From the NCBI RefSeq assembly GCF_003268855.1, contig NZ_QLSZ01000001.1:197369-261368 (forward strand): a DNA stretch of 64,000 bases, written 5' to 3'. Shown piece after piece: positions 41,969-51,148 of this stretch (positions within the stretch are counted from its first letter, which is position 1; the number at the start of each line of letters is the position of its first letter). The notes under the pieces are model-generated. The model worked only from the letters and a program-made list of their open reading frames with translations. It was not told where the DNA came from and made no database searches. The DNA is from Flavobacterium aciduliphilum (GTDB lineage Bacteria > Bacteroidota > Bacteroidia > Flavobacteriales > Flavobacteriaceae). The translations under genes were made by a program, and so were the position numbers.

Positions 41969-41998
41969 GGGGAGAAAATAGAATATAGACTTTACCAA

Positions 41999-42667
41999 AT
42001 GAATTATTTATTACCACTACTTTCCGTGTTACTTGGATTTTCTGCTGCCCTTTGGTTCCAACCTAAAGGCAAAAAGAATCTAAAATTATTATTGGCATTT
42101 AGTGGTTCGTTTTTGCTTTCACTCACCGTGATGCATTTGTTGCCAGAGGTGTATGAAAGTGGCAATGCCAAAGTCGGAATTTATATTATGGTTGGGATTT
42201 TGTTCCAAATCATCCTAGAATTTTTCTCTAAAGGTGCCGAACACGGACACGTACATGGGCACGATAAACTGACACAAATGCCTTGGTTGTTGTTTATCAG
42301 TTTGTGTATTCATGCGTTATTGGAAGGTTTTCCTGTGGGTCATCATCATGATTTAGCAATCGGAATTGCGATTCATCACTTGCCAATTGCAATTATTCTG
42401 ACTACCTTTTTCATTCACGCCGAATTGAATAAAACCGCTTTGTTTCTATTTATGTTTTCGTTTGCCATCATGACGCCACTAGGAACTTTGATTTCAGATT
42501 ATTTGCCCTTTTTAAATAATTATTACACTGAAATAACAGCTGTTGTCATTGGAATTTTATTTCACATCTCTTCCACTATTATTTTTGAAAGTAGCGAAGG
42601 ACATAAATTTAATATTGCTAAGATTTCAATGATTATTTTAGGAATTGTACTGGCTTGTTTTGTGTAA
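41999..42667 (+). CDS. ZIP family metal transporter
   Basis: A 222-residue inner-membrane transporter with seven or eight helices. The His-rich loop HGHVHGHDK (about 82-90) and the metal-site helices HALLEGFPVGHHHD and IAIHHLPIAIIL are clear ZIP features. It likely imports zinc or another divalent metal. It is shorter than E. coli ZupT (257) but complete. It follows the methyltransferase gene closely and may share its transcript. Confidence 0.9.
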   Translation: MNYLLPLLSVLLGFSAALWFQPKGKKNLKLLLAFSGSFLLSLTVMHLLPEVYESGNAKVGIYIMVGILFQIILEFFSKGAEHGHVHGHDKLTQMPWLLFISLCIHALLEGFPVGHHHDLAIGIAIHHLPIAIILTTFFIHAELNKTALFLFMFSFAIMTPLGTLISDYLPFLNNYYTEITAVVIGILFHISSTIIFESSEGHKFNIAKISMIILGIVLACFV

Positions 42668-42717
42668 TTCCGAAGTTTTCTTTTTACATTTGACAAACAA
42701 ATTAAAAATAAATTATC

Positions 42718-43098
42718 ATGGGATTATTTTCTGCCTTATTGGGAAATGCAGGCGCTGTTAATCAAGAGACTTTACTTAAAGACTATGGAAAACTGTTAAT
42801 TGAGGGTGAAGCTATTGAATTGGGGTTTAAATTAATAAGAGACACTTTTATTTTCACCAACAAACGATTGATTTTGATTGAAAAGCAAGGAATCACTGGT
42901 AGTAAAGTGGAATATAAATCTATCTTATATAAAAGTATTACTCGATTTAGTGTAGAAACAGCAGGAACTTTTGACCTTGATGCAGAACTTAAAATCTGGG
43001 TATCGAGTGAGACAAATCCGAGCATTATCAAGCAATTTAATAAATCTGTAAATGTTTATGATGTTCAAAGTGTTTTGGCACATCATGTTTTAAAATAG
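42718..43098 (+). CDS. Bacterial PH domain protein
   Basis: A 126-residue protein made of one bacterial PH domain. Recognisable parts are LLIEGEAIELGFKLIRDTFI, then FTNKRLILIEKQG and the YKSILYKSITRFSVETAGTFDLDAELKIW strand series, shown here only in part as a family guide. These small cytosolic proteins are widespread and have no defined role. The MurQ gene begins 5 bases downstream. Confidence 0.87.
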   Translation: MGLFSALLGNAGAVNQETLLKDYGKLLIEGEAIELGFKLIRDTFIFTNKRLILIEKQGITGSKVEYKSILYKSITRFSVETAGTFDLDAELKIWVSSETNPSIIKQFNKSVNVYDVQSVLAHHVLK

Positions 43099-43103
43099 AA
43101 ATC

Positions 43104-43922
43104 ATGACCTTTACTAAAACTACCGAACAATCGTCCAAATACGAACATTTAGAACACATGTCGGTTGTCGCTTTGTTGACGAACATCAATAACGAAGACA
43201 AAACCGTTCCTTTAGCGGTGGAAAAAGCATTGCCACAAATCGAAGCGTTGGTTACTAAAGTGGTAGAAAAAATGAAACTTGGTGGAAGGCTTTTCTACAT
43301 TGGTGCAGGAACTTCAGGACGTTTAGGAATTGTAGATGCTTCGGAATGTCCTCCAACTTTTGGAGTGCCTTTCGATTTAGTAAACGGAATCATTGCAGGT
43401 GGTGACAAAGCCATTCGCCGTGCGGTAGAAAATGCCGAAGACAGTACGACTCAAGCTTGGGTAGACTTACAAGAACAGAACATTGGAGAAAATGATGTTG
43501 TCATCGGAATTGCTGCATCTGGCACCACTCCTTATGTCATTTCAGGTTTAAAAAAATGCAAAGAGAATAATATCGTTACGGGTTGCATTACGTGCAATGA
43601 AGGAAGTCCGTTAGCATTAACCGCTGATTTTCCTATTGTAGTAGTCGTAGGTCCCGAATTCGTCACAGGAAGCTCCCGAATGAAAGCGGGTACGGCTCAG
43701 AAATTGGTTCTAAACATGATTTCTACAACAACCATGATTCAATTGGGACGTGTAAAAGGCAACAAAATGGTCGATATGCAATTGAGCAATGATAAATTGG
43801 TCGATCGTGGCATCCGAATGATTATGGATGAAATCCCTGTCGCTTATGAAAAAGCAGGGCTTTTATTAAAAGAATACGGCAGCGTTCGTAAGGCTGTCGA
43901 GAATTGGAAACAACATAAATAA
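43104..43922 (+). CDS. murQ: N-acetylmuramic acid 6-phosphate etherase
   Basis: Cleaves the lactyl ether of MurNAc-6-phosphate to GlcNAc-6-phosphate in cell-wall recycling. The 272-residue SIS-domain protein has the signature FYIGAGTSGRLGIVDASECP with catalytic Glu, then GSSRMKAGTAQKLVLNM. It is slightly shorter than E. coli MurQ (298). No amgK or murK lies nearby. It is 9 bases upstream of a small exported protein gene in the same direction. Confidence 0.95.
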   Translation: MTFTKTTEQSSKYEHLEHMSVVALLTNINNEDKTVPLAVEKALPQIEALVTKVVEKMKLGGRLFYIGAGTSGRLGIVDASECPPTFGVPFDLVNGIIAGGDKAIRRAVENAEDSTTQAWVDLQEQNIGENDVVIGIAASGTTPYVISGLKKCKENNIVTGCITCNEGSPLALTADFPIVVVVGPEFVTGSSRMKAGTAQKLVLNMISTTTMIQLGRVKGNKMVDMQLSNDKLVDRGIRMIMDEIPVAYEKAGLLLKEYGSVRKAVENWKQHK

Positions 43923-43931
43923 TAATAACGT

Positions 43932-44393
43932 ATGAAAAGATTAATTATGCTTGCTCTGCTGGTTTTAGGAACCTATGCAAATGCACAAGAAATTACCTTA
44001 ACAAAAGGCAAATTTTATGTCGATGGTGCCCAAATTTCAACTCGGGATACAAAAAAAATGCTCCAATCCAATTACAAAGCATTCCGAATGTTGCAATCGG
44101 GAATTAGTAAAGAATCAACAGGAGGATTTCTATTGGGTTTTGGAGGAGCATTAATCGTAACTGACTTGGTAGTAGGCTTGGTTTCTGATGTGCATTATCC
44201 AACAGCTGCTACCTATATAGGTGCGGGTTCCTTATTGATTTCGATTCCTGTTCTATCAGGAAAAAACAAAAAAATAAAGAATGCCATTGATTTATATAAC
44301 AACGGATTGAAATCAAACAGCACTATAAATTCCGATGTTGAAGTGTCGTTTATTGGGAATCAAAGAGGCTATGGCCTTCAAATACGTTTCTAA
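43932..44393 (+). CDS. Exported or membrane protein of unknown function
   Basis: A 153-residue protein with a signal peptide (about 1-18, ending TYANAQ). Two later hydrophobic segments (about 74-92 and 97-115) are followed by a beta-like end (YGLQIRF) typical of outer-membrane or periplasmic proteins. I recognise no domain. It is part of a dense run with murQ before and DUF6095 after, with 1 base between its stop and the next ATG. Confidence 0.7.
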   Translation: MKRLIMLALLVLGTYANAQEITLTKGKFYVDGAQISTRDTKKMLQSNYKAFRMLQSGISKESTGGFLLGFGGALIVTDLVVGLVSDVHYPTAATYIGAGSLLISIPVLSGKNKKIKNAIDLYNNGLKSNSTINSDVEVSFIGNQRGYGLQIRF

Positions 44394-44394
44394 G

Positions 44395-44622
44395 ATGGCA
44401 ACCGACAAAGAACTTTTAGCAAAAGGAATAAAATATTTGTTTGGAGCCTTACCCCTAATGTTTTTAGGCCCAAGTGTCATCTATAATGCTTTTATGAATA
44501 AACAATCTTCTTGGTACTATTTGGTATTAATTATTGGATGTGGGTTGTGTATAGCCTCTGTTGGACTTGCTTTTAAAGGATTGAATTTCATAGTCAAAGC
44601 TTTGTTTGATGGAGAGCAATAA
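44395..44622 (+). CDS. DUF6095 family small membrane protein
   Basis: A 75-residue protein with two membrane helices (about 12-32 and 41-65). The start MATDKELLAKGIKYLFGALP and the tail KGLNFIVKALFDGE fit DUF6095. The ATG at 44395 is preferred because it immediately follows the previous stop. It overlaps the DUF1572 gene by 14 bases. Confidence 0.82.
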   Translation: MATDKELLAKGIKYLFGALPLMFLGPSVIYNAFMNKQSSWYYLVLIIGCGLCIASVGLAFKGLNFIVKALFDGEQ

Positions 44623-45185
44623 CTACTATCTAGAAAGCGTAAAGAAGCAATTTCTTTATTATAAAACCCTGGGAGAAAAAGCGATTGATCAATTGGAGCC
44701 TGAACAATTATTTGTTGCTGTCAACGAGGATACTAATTCGATTGCTACCATTATTAAACATCTTTCTGGGAATATGTTGTCGCGTTGGACCGATTTTTTG
44801 ACGACCGATGGCGAAAAAGAATGGCGCCACCGTGATAGTGAATTTGAAACCTCACTTCAAACCAAAGAAGACGTACTCGAAGTTTGGAATACAGGTTGGA
44901 CGTGTTTTCTAAACGCCTTGGATTCTATTACCCCTGAACAACTTACAACAATAATTTATATTCGTAACGAAGGACATACTGTCATTGAAGCTATTAATCG
45001 TCAGTTGGCGCATTATCCCTATCATGTTGGTCAGATTATTTTTTATGCCAAAATGCTCAAGCAAAGTGAATGGGTCAGTCTTTCGATACCAAAAAAACAA
45101 ATCCAATTCGTATAACGCTGCTAAATTTGCTAAAGAAAAAAGCCTCAGAAACTTTACGGATGACGAATTAAACCGATTACACTAA
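44609..45185 (+). pseudogene. DUF1572 (DinB-like) protein gene with a late frameshift
   Basis: The open frame (44609-45115, 168 residues) is a DUF1572 protein of the DinB/YfiT-like four-helix fold. It shows SIATIIKHLSGNMLSRWTDFLT and LAHYPYHVGQIIFYAKML, whose His residues may bind metal. The usual C-terminal tail is missing in frame. It is found one frame over as KSNSYNAAKFAKEKSLRNFT then DDELNRLH, stopping at 45185. A single lost A in the A7 run at 45091-45097 explains this. The core domain is complete, so the truncated protein could still fold. Sequencing error, phase variation or mutation are all possible. Confidence 0.75.
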
Positions 45186-45206
45186 CAACAATCCATATCC
45201 TATTCA

Positions 45207-45590
45207 ATGTCAAACTATAACTTTCAACTATTACTTCTCTTCTTCATACTCCTTTCATCTTGCCAGCAAAGAGTAGAATGCAACCCAAAAGAGTTTAAAA
45301 CAGGAACGTTTGAATTTTCTCAAACCGTAAATGGTAAAAAAGAGACTACGCAATTCATTCGTACTGATAAACTTCAAATCGAAACCTACAAAGGAAAAAC
45401 GGATACGGCTACTGTACGATGGATCAATGACTACGAATTTATCTTACAAAAAATTCATCCAAAAAACAGAGCAGAAGAAAAGGCGATTTCTATGCGTATT
45501 ATAGAAACCCATGGAGCCTCTTACACGTTTGAGTATGGTTTTGTTGGCGCAACAAAAAAACAAATCGGAATTGTAACAAAAATCCATTAA
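45207..45590 (+). CDS. Lipoprotein of unknown function
   Basis: A 127-residue predicted lipoprotein with lipobox FILLSSC (Cys19). The mature part is a small beta-rich domain with FKTGTFEFSQTVNGKKETTQ and a long polar stretch. I recall relatives in flavobacteria sometimes mislabelled as topoisomerase IV, but there is no such domain here. It lies 42 bases upstream of terC on the same strand. Confidence 0.75.
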   Translation: MSNYNFQLLLLFFILLSSCQQRVECNPKEFKTGTFEFSQTVNGKKETTQFIRTDKLQIETYKGKTDTATVRWINDYEFILQKIHPKNRAEEKAISMRIIETHGASYTFEYGFVGATKKQIGIVTKIH

Positions 45591-45631
45591 TCCCGTAAAA
45601 CTACTTTATAAATTAAAATATATACAACCCA

Positions 45632-46495
45632 ATGATGGAATTAATCACCAATCCAAATGCATGGATTGCGCTTTTAACACTAACGTTTTTAGAAATTATT
45701 TTAGGTATCGACAACATCGTTTTCCTTTCTATTGTTTCAGGAAAATTGCCTGAACAAGACCAACCCAAAGCACGCCGAATTGGTTTAACATTAGCCATGG
45801 TGTTTCGTATTATATTACTTTTCGGAATCACTTGGGTGTTGAGTTTGCAAGAAACTTTAGTGAGCGTCAATTGGGGCTTCTTTGAAGCGCACATCACAGG
45901 GCAAAGCATCATCATCTTTGGTGGAGGTTTGTTTTTGTTATACAAATCGGTGTCTGAAATTCACCACAAAATGGAAGGCGAAGAAGAAGGCACTAAAGGA
46001 AAATCGGCTTCAGGATTGATGGCAGCAGTGTTGCAAATTGCCTTATTAAACATTGTGTTTTCATTTGATAGTATCCTAACCGCTATCGGAATGATCAGCA
46101 TGAAAAGCCCAGCCGAAGGCGGTTTTGGTTATGAAGGGGCTTTAGTAATCATGATTTTATCCATCATTATTTCTATTGGGATTATGATGATTTTTGCCGG
46201 ACCCGTTTCTAAATTTGTCAACGAACACCCAACCATTCAAATCTTAGGATTATCGTTCTTAATCTTAATTGGTGTCATGTTGATTGCAGAGGGGTCACAC
46301 TTGGCGCATTTCCGTTTTGGAGATGATTTAGAAGTCAATAGTATTCCAAAAGGCTACCTCTACTTCTCGATTTTCTTCTCGCTATTTGTAGAGTTCTTGA
46401 ATATCAAAATGCGCAAAAACAGTAATAAACCTGTGAAACTGAAAAATAACACAATCGTTGATAAGAAATTGGAAGACGAGGATATTACCAACTAG
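45632..46495 (+). CDS. TerC family membrane protein
   Basis: A 287-residue protein with seven or eight membrane helices. The TerC signatures are FLEIILGIDNIVFLSIVSGK (about 17-36) and NIVFSFDSILTAIGMI (about 152-167), whose acidic residues lie within the membrane. The name comes from tellurite resistance, but many members help load metals onto exported enzymes or export manganese. Nothing here fixes the substrate. A strong terminator follows. Confidence 0.92.
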   Translation: MMELITNPNAWIALLTLTFLEIILGIDNIVFLSIVSGKLPEQDQPKARRIGLTLAMVFRIILLFGITWVLSLQETLVSVNWGFFEAHITGQSIIIFGGGLFLLYKSVSEIHHKMEGEEEGTKGKSASGLMAAVLQIALLNIVFSFDSILTAIGMISMKSPAEGGFGYEGALVIMILSIIISIGIMMIFAGPVSKFVNEHPTIQILGLSFLILIGVMLIAEGSHLAHFRFGDDLEVNSIPKGYLYFSIFFSLFVEFLNIKMRKNSNKPVKLKNNTIVDKKLEDEDITN

Positions 46496-46502
46496 TATAA
46501 AT

Positions 46503-46534
46503 AAAAAAAGGTGATTTTAAAATCACCTTTTTTT
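46503..46534. terminator. Bidirectional intrinsic terminator
   Basis: A perfect palindrome with arms of 16 bases: seven A, GGTGATTTT, its complement, then seven T. It lies between convergent terC and fhs. Confidence 0.93.
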
Positions 46535-46536
46535 AT

Positions 46537-48210
46537 TTATGATAAGCCCGAAATTTTTCCATTCGTATCAATATCCATTCGTTCTGCATTGGGAATCGCA
46601 GGTAACCCTGGCATACGCATCACATCGCCCAACAAAGGAACGATAAAGCCTGCTCCACTAGCAATTTCAAACTCGCGAACGGTAATATCAAAATCTGTTG
46701 GTCGCCCAATCAACTTTTCATTATCGGAGAAACTAGCTGGCGTTTTTGCCATACAAACGGAAAACTCATTGAATCCAAGGTCGTTGATCATTTTTAATTG
46801 AGATTTCGATTTGGGTGAAAATGCTACCGAACGAGCACCATAAATCTCTTTGGCAATGGTAGTAATCTTGTGTTCTAAAGCATCCTCTTTTTGGTATAAG
46901 GGTTGGTAGTTGGCTTGTCCTTTATTGATTTCTTCAATGACTTTTTCAGCCAAGGCAGCCGAGCCTTTTCCGCCTTCTACAAAAGCTGTACTCACAATGG
47001 CGGTCACCCCTTTTTTCAAACACAAGGCTTTCAAAACTTCATATTCTGCCTGGGTATCATCTGGAAAAGCATTGATACACACCACTGGATTAATACCAAA
47101 TTTCTGAATGTTTTCAATATGTTTTTCTAGGTTGCAAAACCCTTTTTCAATAGCGTTTGTATTCTCTGTCTTAAATTCCTCGGCGCTCAACCCAGCATGA
47201 TGTTTTATAGCACGAACCGTGGCTACTAAAACCACCGCATCAGGTTTTAATCCACTTTGTCCGCATTTGATATGAAAGAATTTTTCAGCCCCCAAATCAG
47301 CACCAAAACCCGCTTCGGTCACTACATAATCGCCTAACGAAAGTCCCATTTTGGTTGCAATTACGGTATTGGTTCCCTGCGCAATACTCGCAAATGGTCC
47401 ACCGTGAAGAATAGCAGGATTGCCTTCTAAAGTTTGTACCAAATTCGGTTTCAAAGCATCTTTCAGTAAAACCGCCATCGCTCCTACTACATTCAAATCT
47501 CTTGCAAAAATAGCTTTTCCCTCTAAAGTTTTACCTACATAGATAGTACCTAATCGCACTTTCAAATCTTCTATATCTTTCGACAAACAAAGAATCGCCA
47601 TGACTTCAGAAGCTGGAGTGATATTGAAACCGTCTTCTCGCATCGTGCCGTTGGCTTTAGTCCCCACACCTATAATGATTTGGCGCAACGAGCGGTCATT
47701 CATGTCCATCACGCGTTTCCAGGCAATAGACTTTGGATCTAAATTCAACGAATATTTCGGATTTTGAAGGTTGTTATCAATCACCGCAGACAGCAAATTA
47801 TTCGCCTTTTCAATCGCTGAAAAATCACCTGTAAAATGCAAATTAATATCTTCCATGGGCACCACTTGCGCATAGCCCCCACCTGCAGCACCGCCTTTTA
47901 ATCCAAAAACAGGTCCGAGTGACGGTTCTCTCAAAACGCCAATAGCTTTTTTACCAATACAATTCAAACCATCTGTTAAACCGATGGACATCGTGGTTTT
48001 ACCCTCACCATACTTTGTGGGCGACATGGCAGAAACCAAAATCAGTTTGCCTTTGGGGCTTTCAGATTGTAACGAAAGGGGCAACTTAGCTTTATACTTG
48101 CCATAGTATTCTAAATCGTCTTCTGGAATATTTATTTTTTCTGCTATGTTTCGGATGTGTTGCAAGGTAGCACGTTGTGCAATTTCAATATCAGAGGGAA
48201 ATGTTGACAT
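46537..48210 (-). CDS. fhs: Formate--tetrahydrofolate ligase
   Basis: Joins formate to tetrahydrofolate with ATP to make 10-formyl-THF for one-carbon metabolism. The 557 residues show the ATP loop SPTKYGEGKTTMSIGL near 65-80, PSLGPVFGLKGGAAGGG, and the C-terminal PGLPAIPNAERMDID. Length and motifs match bacterial Fhs. It is monocistronic. A palindromic repeat lies between its start and the end of parC. Confidence 0.95.
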   Translation of the reverse strand: MSTFPSDIEIAQRATLQHIRNIAEKINIPEDDLEYYGKYKAKLPLSLQSESPKGKLILVSAMSPTKYGEGKTTMSIGLTDGLNCIGKKAIGVLREPSLGPVFGLKGGAAGGGYAQVVPMEDINLHFTGDFSAIEKANNLLSAVIDNNLQNPKYSLNLDPKSIAWKRVMDMNDRSLRQIIIGVGTKANGTMREDGFNITPASEVMAILCLSKDIEDLKVRLGTIYVGKTLEGKAIFARDLNVVGAMAVLLKDALKPNLVQTLEGNPAILHGGPFASIAQGTNTVIATKMGLSLGDYVVTEAGFGADLGAEKFFHIKCGQSGLKPDAVVLVATVRAIKHHAGLSAEEFKTENTNAIEKGFCNLEKHIENIQKFGINPVVCINAFPDDTQAEYEVLKALCLKKGVTAIVSTAFVEGGKGSAALAEKVIEEINKGQANYQPLYQKEDALEHKITTIAKEIYGARSVAFSPKSKSQLKMINDLGFNEFSVCMAKTPASFSDNEKLIGRPTDFDITVREFEIASGAGFIVPLLGDVMRMPGLPAIPNAERMDIDTNGKISGLS

Positions 48211-48230
48211 TATTCTAATTTTTATTTTTT

Positions 48231-48280
48231 AGCCACAGATTCACAATTTTTTTTATGTAATAATTTGTGAATCTGTGGCT
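48231..48280. repeat. Palindromic element AGCCACAGATT...AATCTGTGGCT (copy 2)
   Basis: Perfect arms of 16 bases (AGCCACAGATTCACAA and its complement) separated by an AT-rich loop. It sits 9 bases after the parC stop on the minus strand and could end that transcript. It shares its outer arms with copy 1 at 39534-39581. Confidence 0.82.
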
Positions 48281-48288
48281 ATCTATTT

Positions 48289-50994
48289 TTATTCTAACGA
48301 TAAGGTAATTTGACCATCATCGTCTAATTCTGTAGGAATCGTATCTGAAAGGCTGTCTTCAGTAGAAACCTCTTCTGGAGTTACTTCTTCTTCTGGTTCT
48401 TCAAAAGGTAATGGCTCTAGTAGATTGACTTGTTTTAATTTATCAGTGGTCAATTGGTTTCCTAACGCTTTGATTCCTTTGACCGCAATAAATTGTTCTA
48501 AATCGACCGTTTGATTGTCTTTTTGAACGCCTTTTACTTTGGCAAAAATAAGTTCAGCAACTGGTCGCCAATCCGTAGAAACAATTTCCAATTGGGATTT
48601 CTCATGCTCGGTGATAAAAATTTCTTCCTTGTTTTCGTTTTCCACCAAGAAGCGTTTCACAAAGTAACGTTCTTTTTCTCCATCATAATAAATACACGAA
48701 ATGGGTTTCTTAGGATTCCATTTTTCGAGCACGATCATGTCTTCATCGAAATGCGTGGTCAACTCAGGAATAATGGTTTTTAATTTTCCGGTTTGATTGA
48801 TAATTAAAAGTCGGTCATTGGGTCTAAATTCGCCAAGCAACTCCCCTCTTCCGTCAACATTCAAACGTTGTACAGTATCATCAAACCACACTTTTCTCGG
48901 ACGCAAGGTTGAAATACCTTTTTCTTTTAATTCAATTTTCTTGATAGGATATTTAGTCACCGTATTCCCACGAGACGCACGCCCTTTAATCGCTATATCC
49001 GAAAAATCGACGTCCCATTTTAGTTTTTTGACACTGCCTACTTGACGCAATAATATCGTGACTGTTTCTGCTTCACCATTCGGATTAGCCGAAAAATAAG
49101 ACACTTGTGAGCCTGGTTTTTCTTGGGTTAAATCGTAGAATTTATCACGAGTGACTCCCGATACATTAAAACGTTTTATAAAAGTAGACCCATTTTTACC
49201 ATCGCGATACATCATGTTGTAAATGGTGCGTTTGTCATTTTTATCAAACACGCCAATATGGATAATGTCTTTTCCTACAAATTTTTTATCATCCACTTTA
49301 GAAATCATCATTTTTCCATCGCGAAGGAATACAATCACATCATCAATATCAGAACAATCCGCCACATATTCGTCTTTTTTCAAGCCCGTTCCAAAGAACC
49401 CTTCTTCTCTATTGACATACAGTTTGGTGTTTCGTAATACCACTTTTGTGGCTTCGATATTTTCAAAGCTTCTCAATTCCGTTTGACGCTCACGACCTTT
49501 TCCGTATTTCTCTTTCAATTTAGCGAAGTAATCAATAGCAAAGTCGGTGAGGTTGTCTAAATGATGTTGCACTTCTTTCATTTCGTCTTCCAACTTAGCA
49601 ATGAAGTCATCTGCCTTATCTGAATCAAAACGCGTAATACGAATCATCGGAATTTGCGTTAATTTCTGCAAATCTTCATCAACAATAGCTCTTACAAAAG
49701 ACTTTGTAAACGGTTCGAAGCGCTTGTACATGTACTCATAAAGCGTCTCTCTATCAGAGTACAATTTGAAATCAATGTACATTTCTTCCCGAATGAAGAT
49801 TTTTTCTAACGTAGAAAAATGCCATTTGGCTTTTAATTCTTCCAATTGAATTTCCAACTCTTGACGCAACAAATCTACAGTACGATGCGTAGAAATTTTA
49901 AGCATTTGAGAAACCCCCACAAAGAGAGGCTTATGATTTTCTATCACGCATCCAAGAGGAGCCACGGAGGTTTCACAAGCAGTGAAAGCATACAAGGCGT
50001 CAATGGTTTTATCAGGAGAAACTCCAGGGGGAAGATGAATAACTATTTCAACCTCAGCCGCTGTATTATCTTCTATTTTTTTTACTTTAATTTTTCCTTT
50101 TTCATTCGCTTTAAGAATACTATCAATTAATGTAGTAGTATTGGTAGAGAATGGAATTTGGGTAATGACGAGGGTTTGTTTGTCTAATTGTGAAATTTTA
50201 GCACGAATTCGAACTCTACCCCCGCGCATTCCATCGTTATAATTGGACACATCAGCAATCCCAGCGGTTGGAAAATCAGGATATAACGTAAATGCTTTTC
50301 CTTTTAAAATTTTTATCGAAGCATCAATGAGTTCGTTGAAATTGTGTGGCAATACTTTTGTAGAAAGCCCTACAGCAATTCCCTCAGCGCCTTGTGCGAG
50401 CAAGAGAGGAAATTTTACAGGAAGGTTTATGGGTTCGGCTCTACGACCATCATAAGACAAGCCCCATTCTGTAATTTTGGGAGAATATAAAATATCATGA
50501 CCCAGTTTAGATATTCGAGCTTCAATATAACGAGACGCAGCTGCACCATCTCCAGTCAGAATATTCCCCCAGTTTCCTTGCATGTCTATAAGCAAGTCTT
50601 TTTGACCAATTTGAACAATAGCATCTCCAATACTGGCATCTCCGTGGGGGTGATATTGCATGGTATGTCCAACAATATTGGCTACTTTGTTATACCGTCC
50701 ATCATCCAATTCTTTCATAGAATGCATAATGCGACGTTGCACGGGTTTGAAACCATCTTCGATCGCAGGAACTGCACGCTCTAAAATCACATAGGAAGCA
50801 TAATCCAAAAACCAATCTTTGTACATGCCTGTTACTTTGGTTATGGTGTCTTCTGGATTTTCGTCGTTTTCGTAGAAATGATTTCCAGTAGAAACGATGT
50901 CTTCAAAACCTTCGTCGATTAGGTCGTCGTTGGTTTCATTTGATTCATCCTGAAAATCATCTTCTGGGATGATGTTGTCTTCTTCGTCTTTCAT
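48289..50994 (-). CDS. parC: DNA topoisomerase IV subunit A
   Basis: The DNA-cleaving subunit that decatenates daughter chromosomes. The 901-residue protein has an acidic extension (about 1-45), then FKPVQRRIMHSM, HTMQYHPHGDASIGDAI and the catalytic Tyr156 in AAASRYIEARIS. The C-terminal half carries the diverged DNA-wrapping domain without a GyrA box, and the last 40 residues are again acidic. Membership in parC rather than gyrA is supported by the parE partner just upstream on the same strand. The two genes are separated by about 150 bases of AT-rich spacer without a clear gene. Confidence 0.93.
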   Translation of the reverse strand: MKDEEDNIIPEDDFQDESNETNDDLIDEGFEDIVSTGNHFYENDENPEDTITKVTGMYKDWFLDYASYVILERAVPAIEDGFKPVQRRIMHSMKELDDGRYNKVANIVGHTMQYHPHGDASIGDAIVQIGQKDLLIDMQGNWGNILTGDGAAASRYIEARISKLGHDILYSPKITEWGLSYDGRRAEPINLPVKFPLLLAQGAEGIAVGLSTKVLPHNFNELIDASIKILKGKAFTLYPDFPTAGIADVSNYNDGMRGGRVRIRAKISQLDKQTLVITQIPFSTNTTTLIDSILKANEKGKIKVKKIEDNTAAEVEIVIHLPPGVSPDKTIDALYAFTACETSVAPLGCVIENHKPLFVGVSQMLKISTHRTVDLLRQELEIQLEELKAKWHFSTLEKIFIREEMYIDFKLYSDRETLYEYMYKRFEPFTKSFVRAIVDEDLQKLTQIPMIRITRFDSDKADDFIAKLEDEMKEVQHHLDNLTDFAIDYFAKLKEKYGKGRERQTELRSFENIEATKVVLRNTKLYVNREEGFFGTGLKKDEYVADCSDIDDVIVFLRDGKMMISKVDDKKFVGKDIIHIGVFDKNDKRTIYNMMYRDGKNGSTFIKRFNVSGVTRDKFYDLTQEKPGSQVSYFSANPNGEAETVTILLRQVGSVKKLKWDVDFSDIAIKGRASRGNTVTKYPIKKIELKEKGISTLRPRKVWFDDTVQRLNVDGRGELLGEFRPNDRLLIINQTGKLKTIIPELTTHFDEDMIVLEKWNPKKPISCIYYDGEKERYFVKRFLVENENKEEIFITEHEKSQLEIVSTDWRPVAELIFAKVKGVQKDNQTVDLEQFIAVKGIKALGNQLTTDKLKQVNLLEPLPFEEPEEEVTPEEVSTEDSLSDTIPTELDDDGQITLSLE

Positions 50995-51148
50995 ATTTTT
51001 TGTAGCACTATGTTACTCAAAGTTTTCACAAAGTTTCACTATGTTTTTTTTATTATCTAGAGCAAATTTATTCAACGTTTTATAGTAAGTTTCGCAATGT
51101 TTTTGTGTCACTTTGTGCCTTACATTGTGATACTTTGTGCTCCATTAA

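Noticed and set aside
45207..45590. Topoisomerase IV-like annotation for the small lipoprotein
   Set aside because: Relatives sometimes carry that label, but the sequence is a 127-residue lipoprotein without any topoisomerase motif. The true parC and parE are at 48289-53008.
45632..46495. Tellurite resistance from the TerC name
   Set aside because: No other ter genes are nearby, and most TerC proteins handle metals in other settings.
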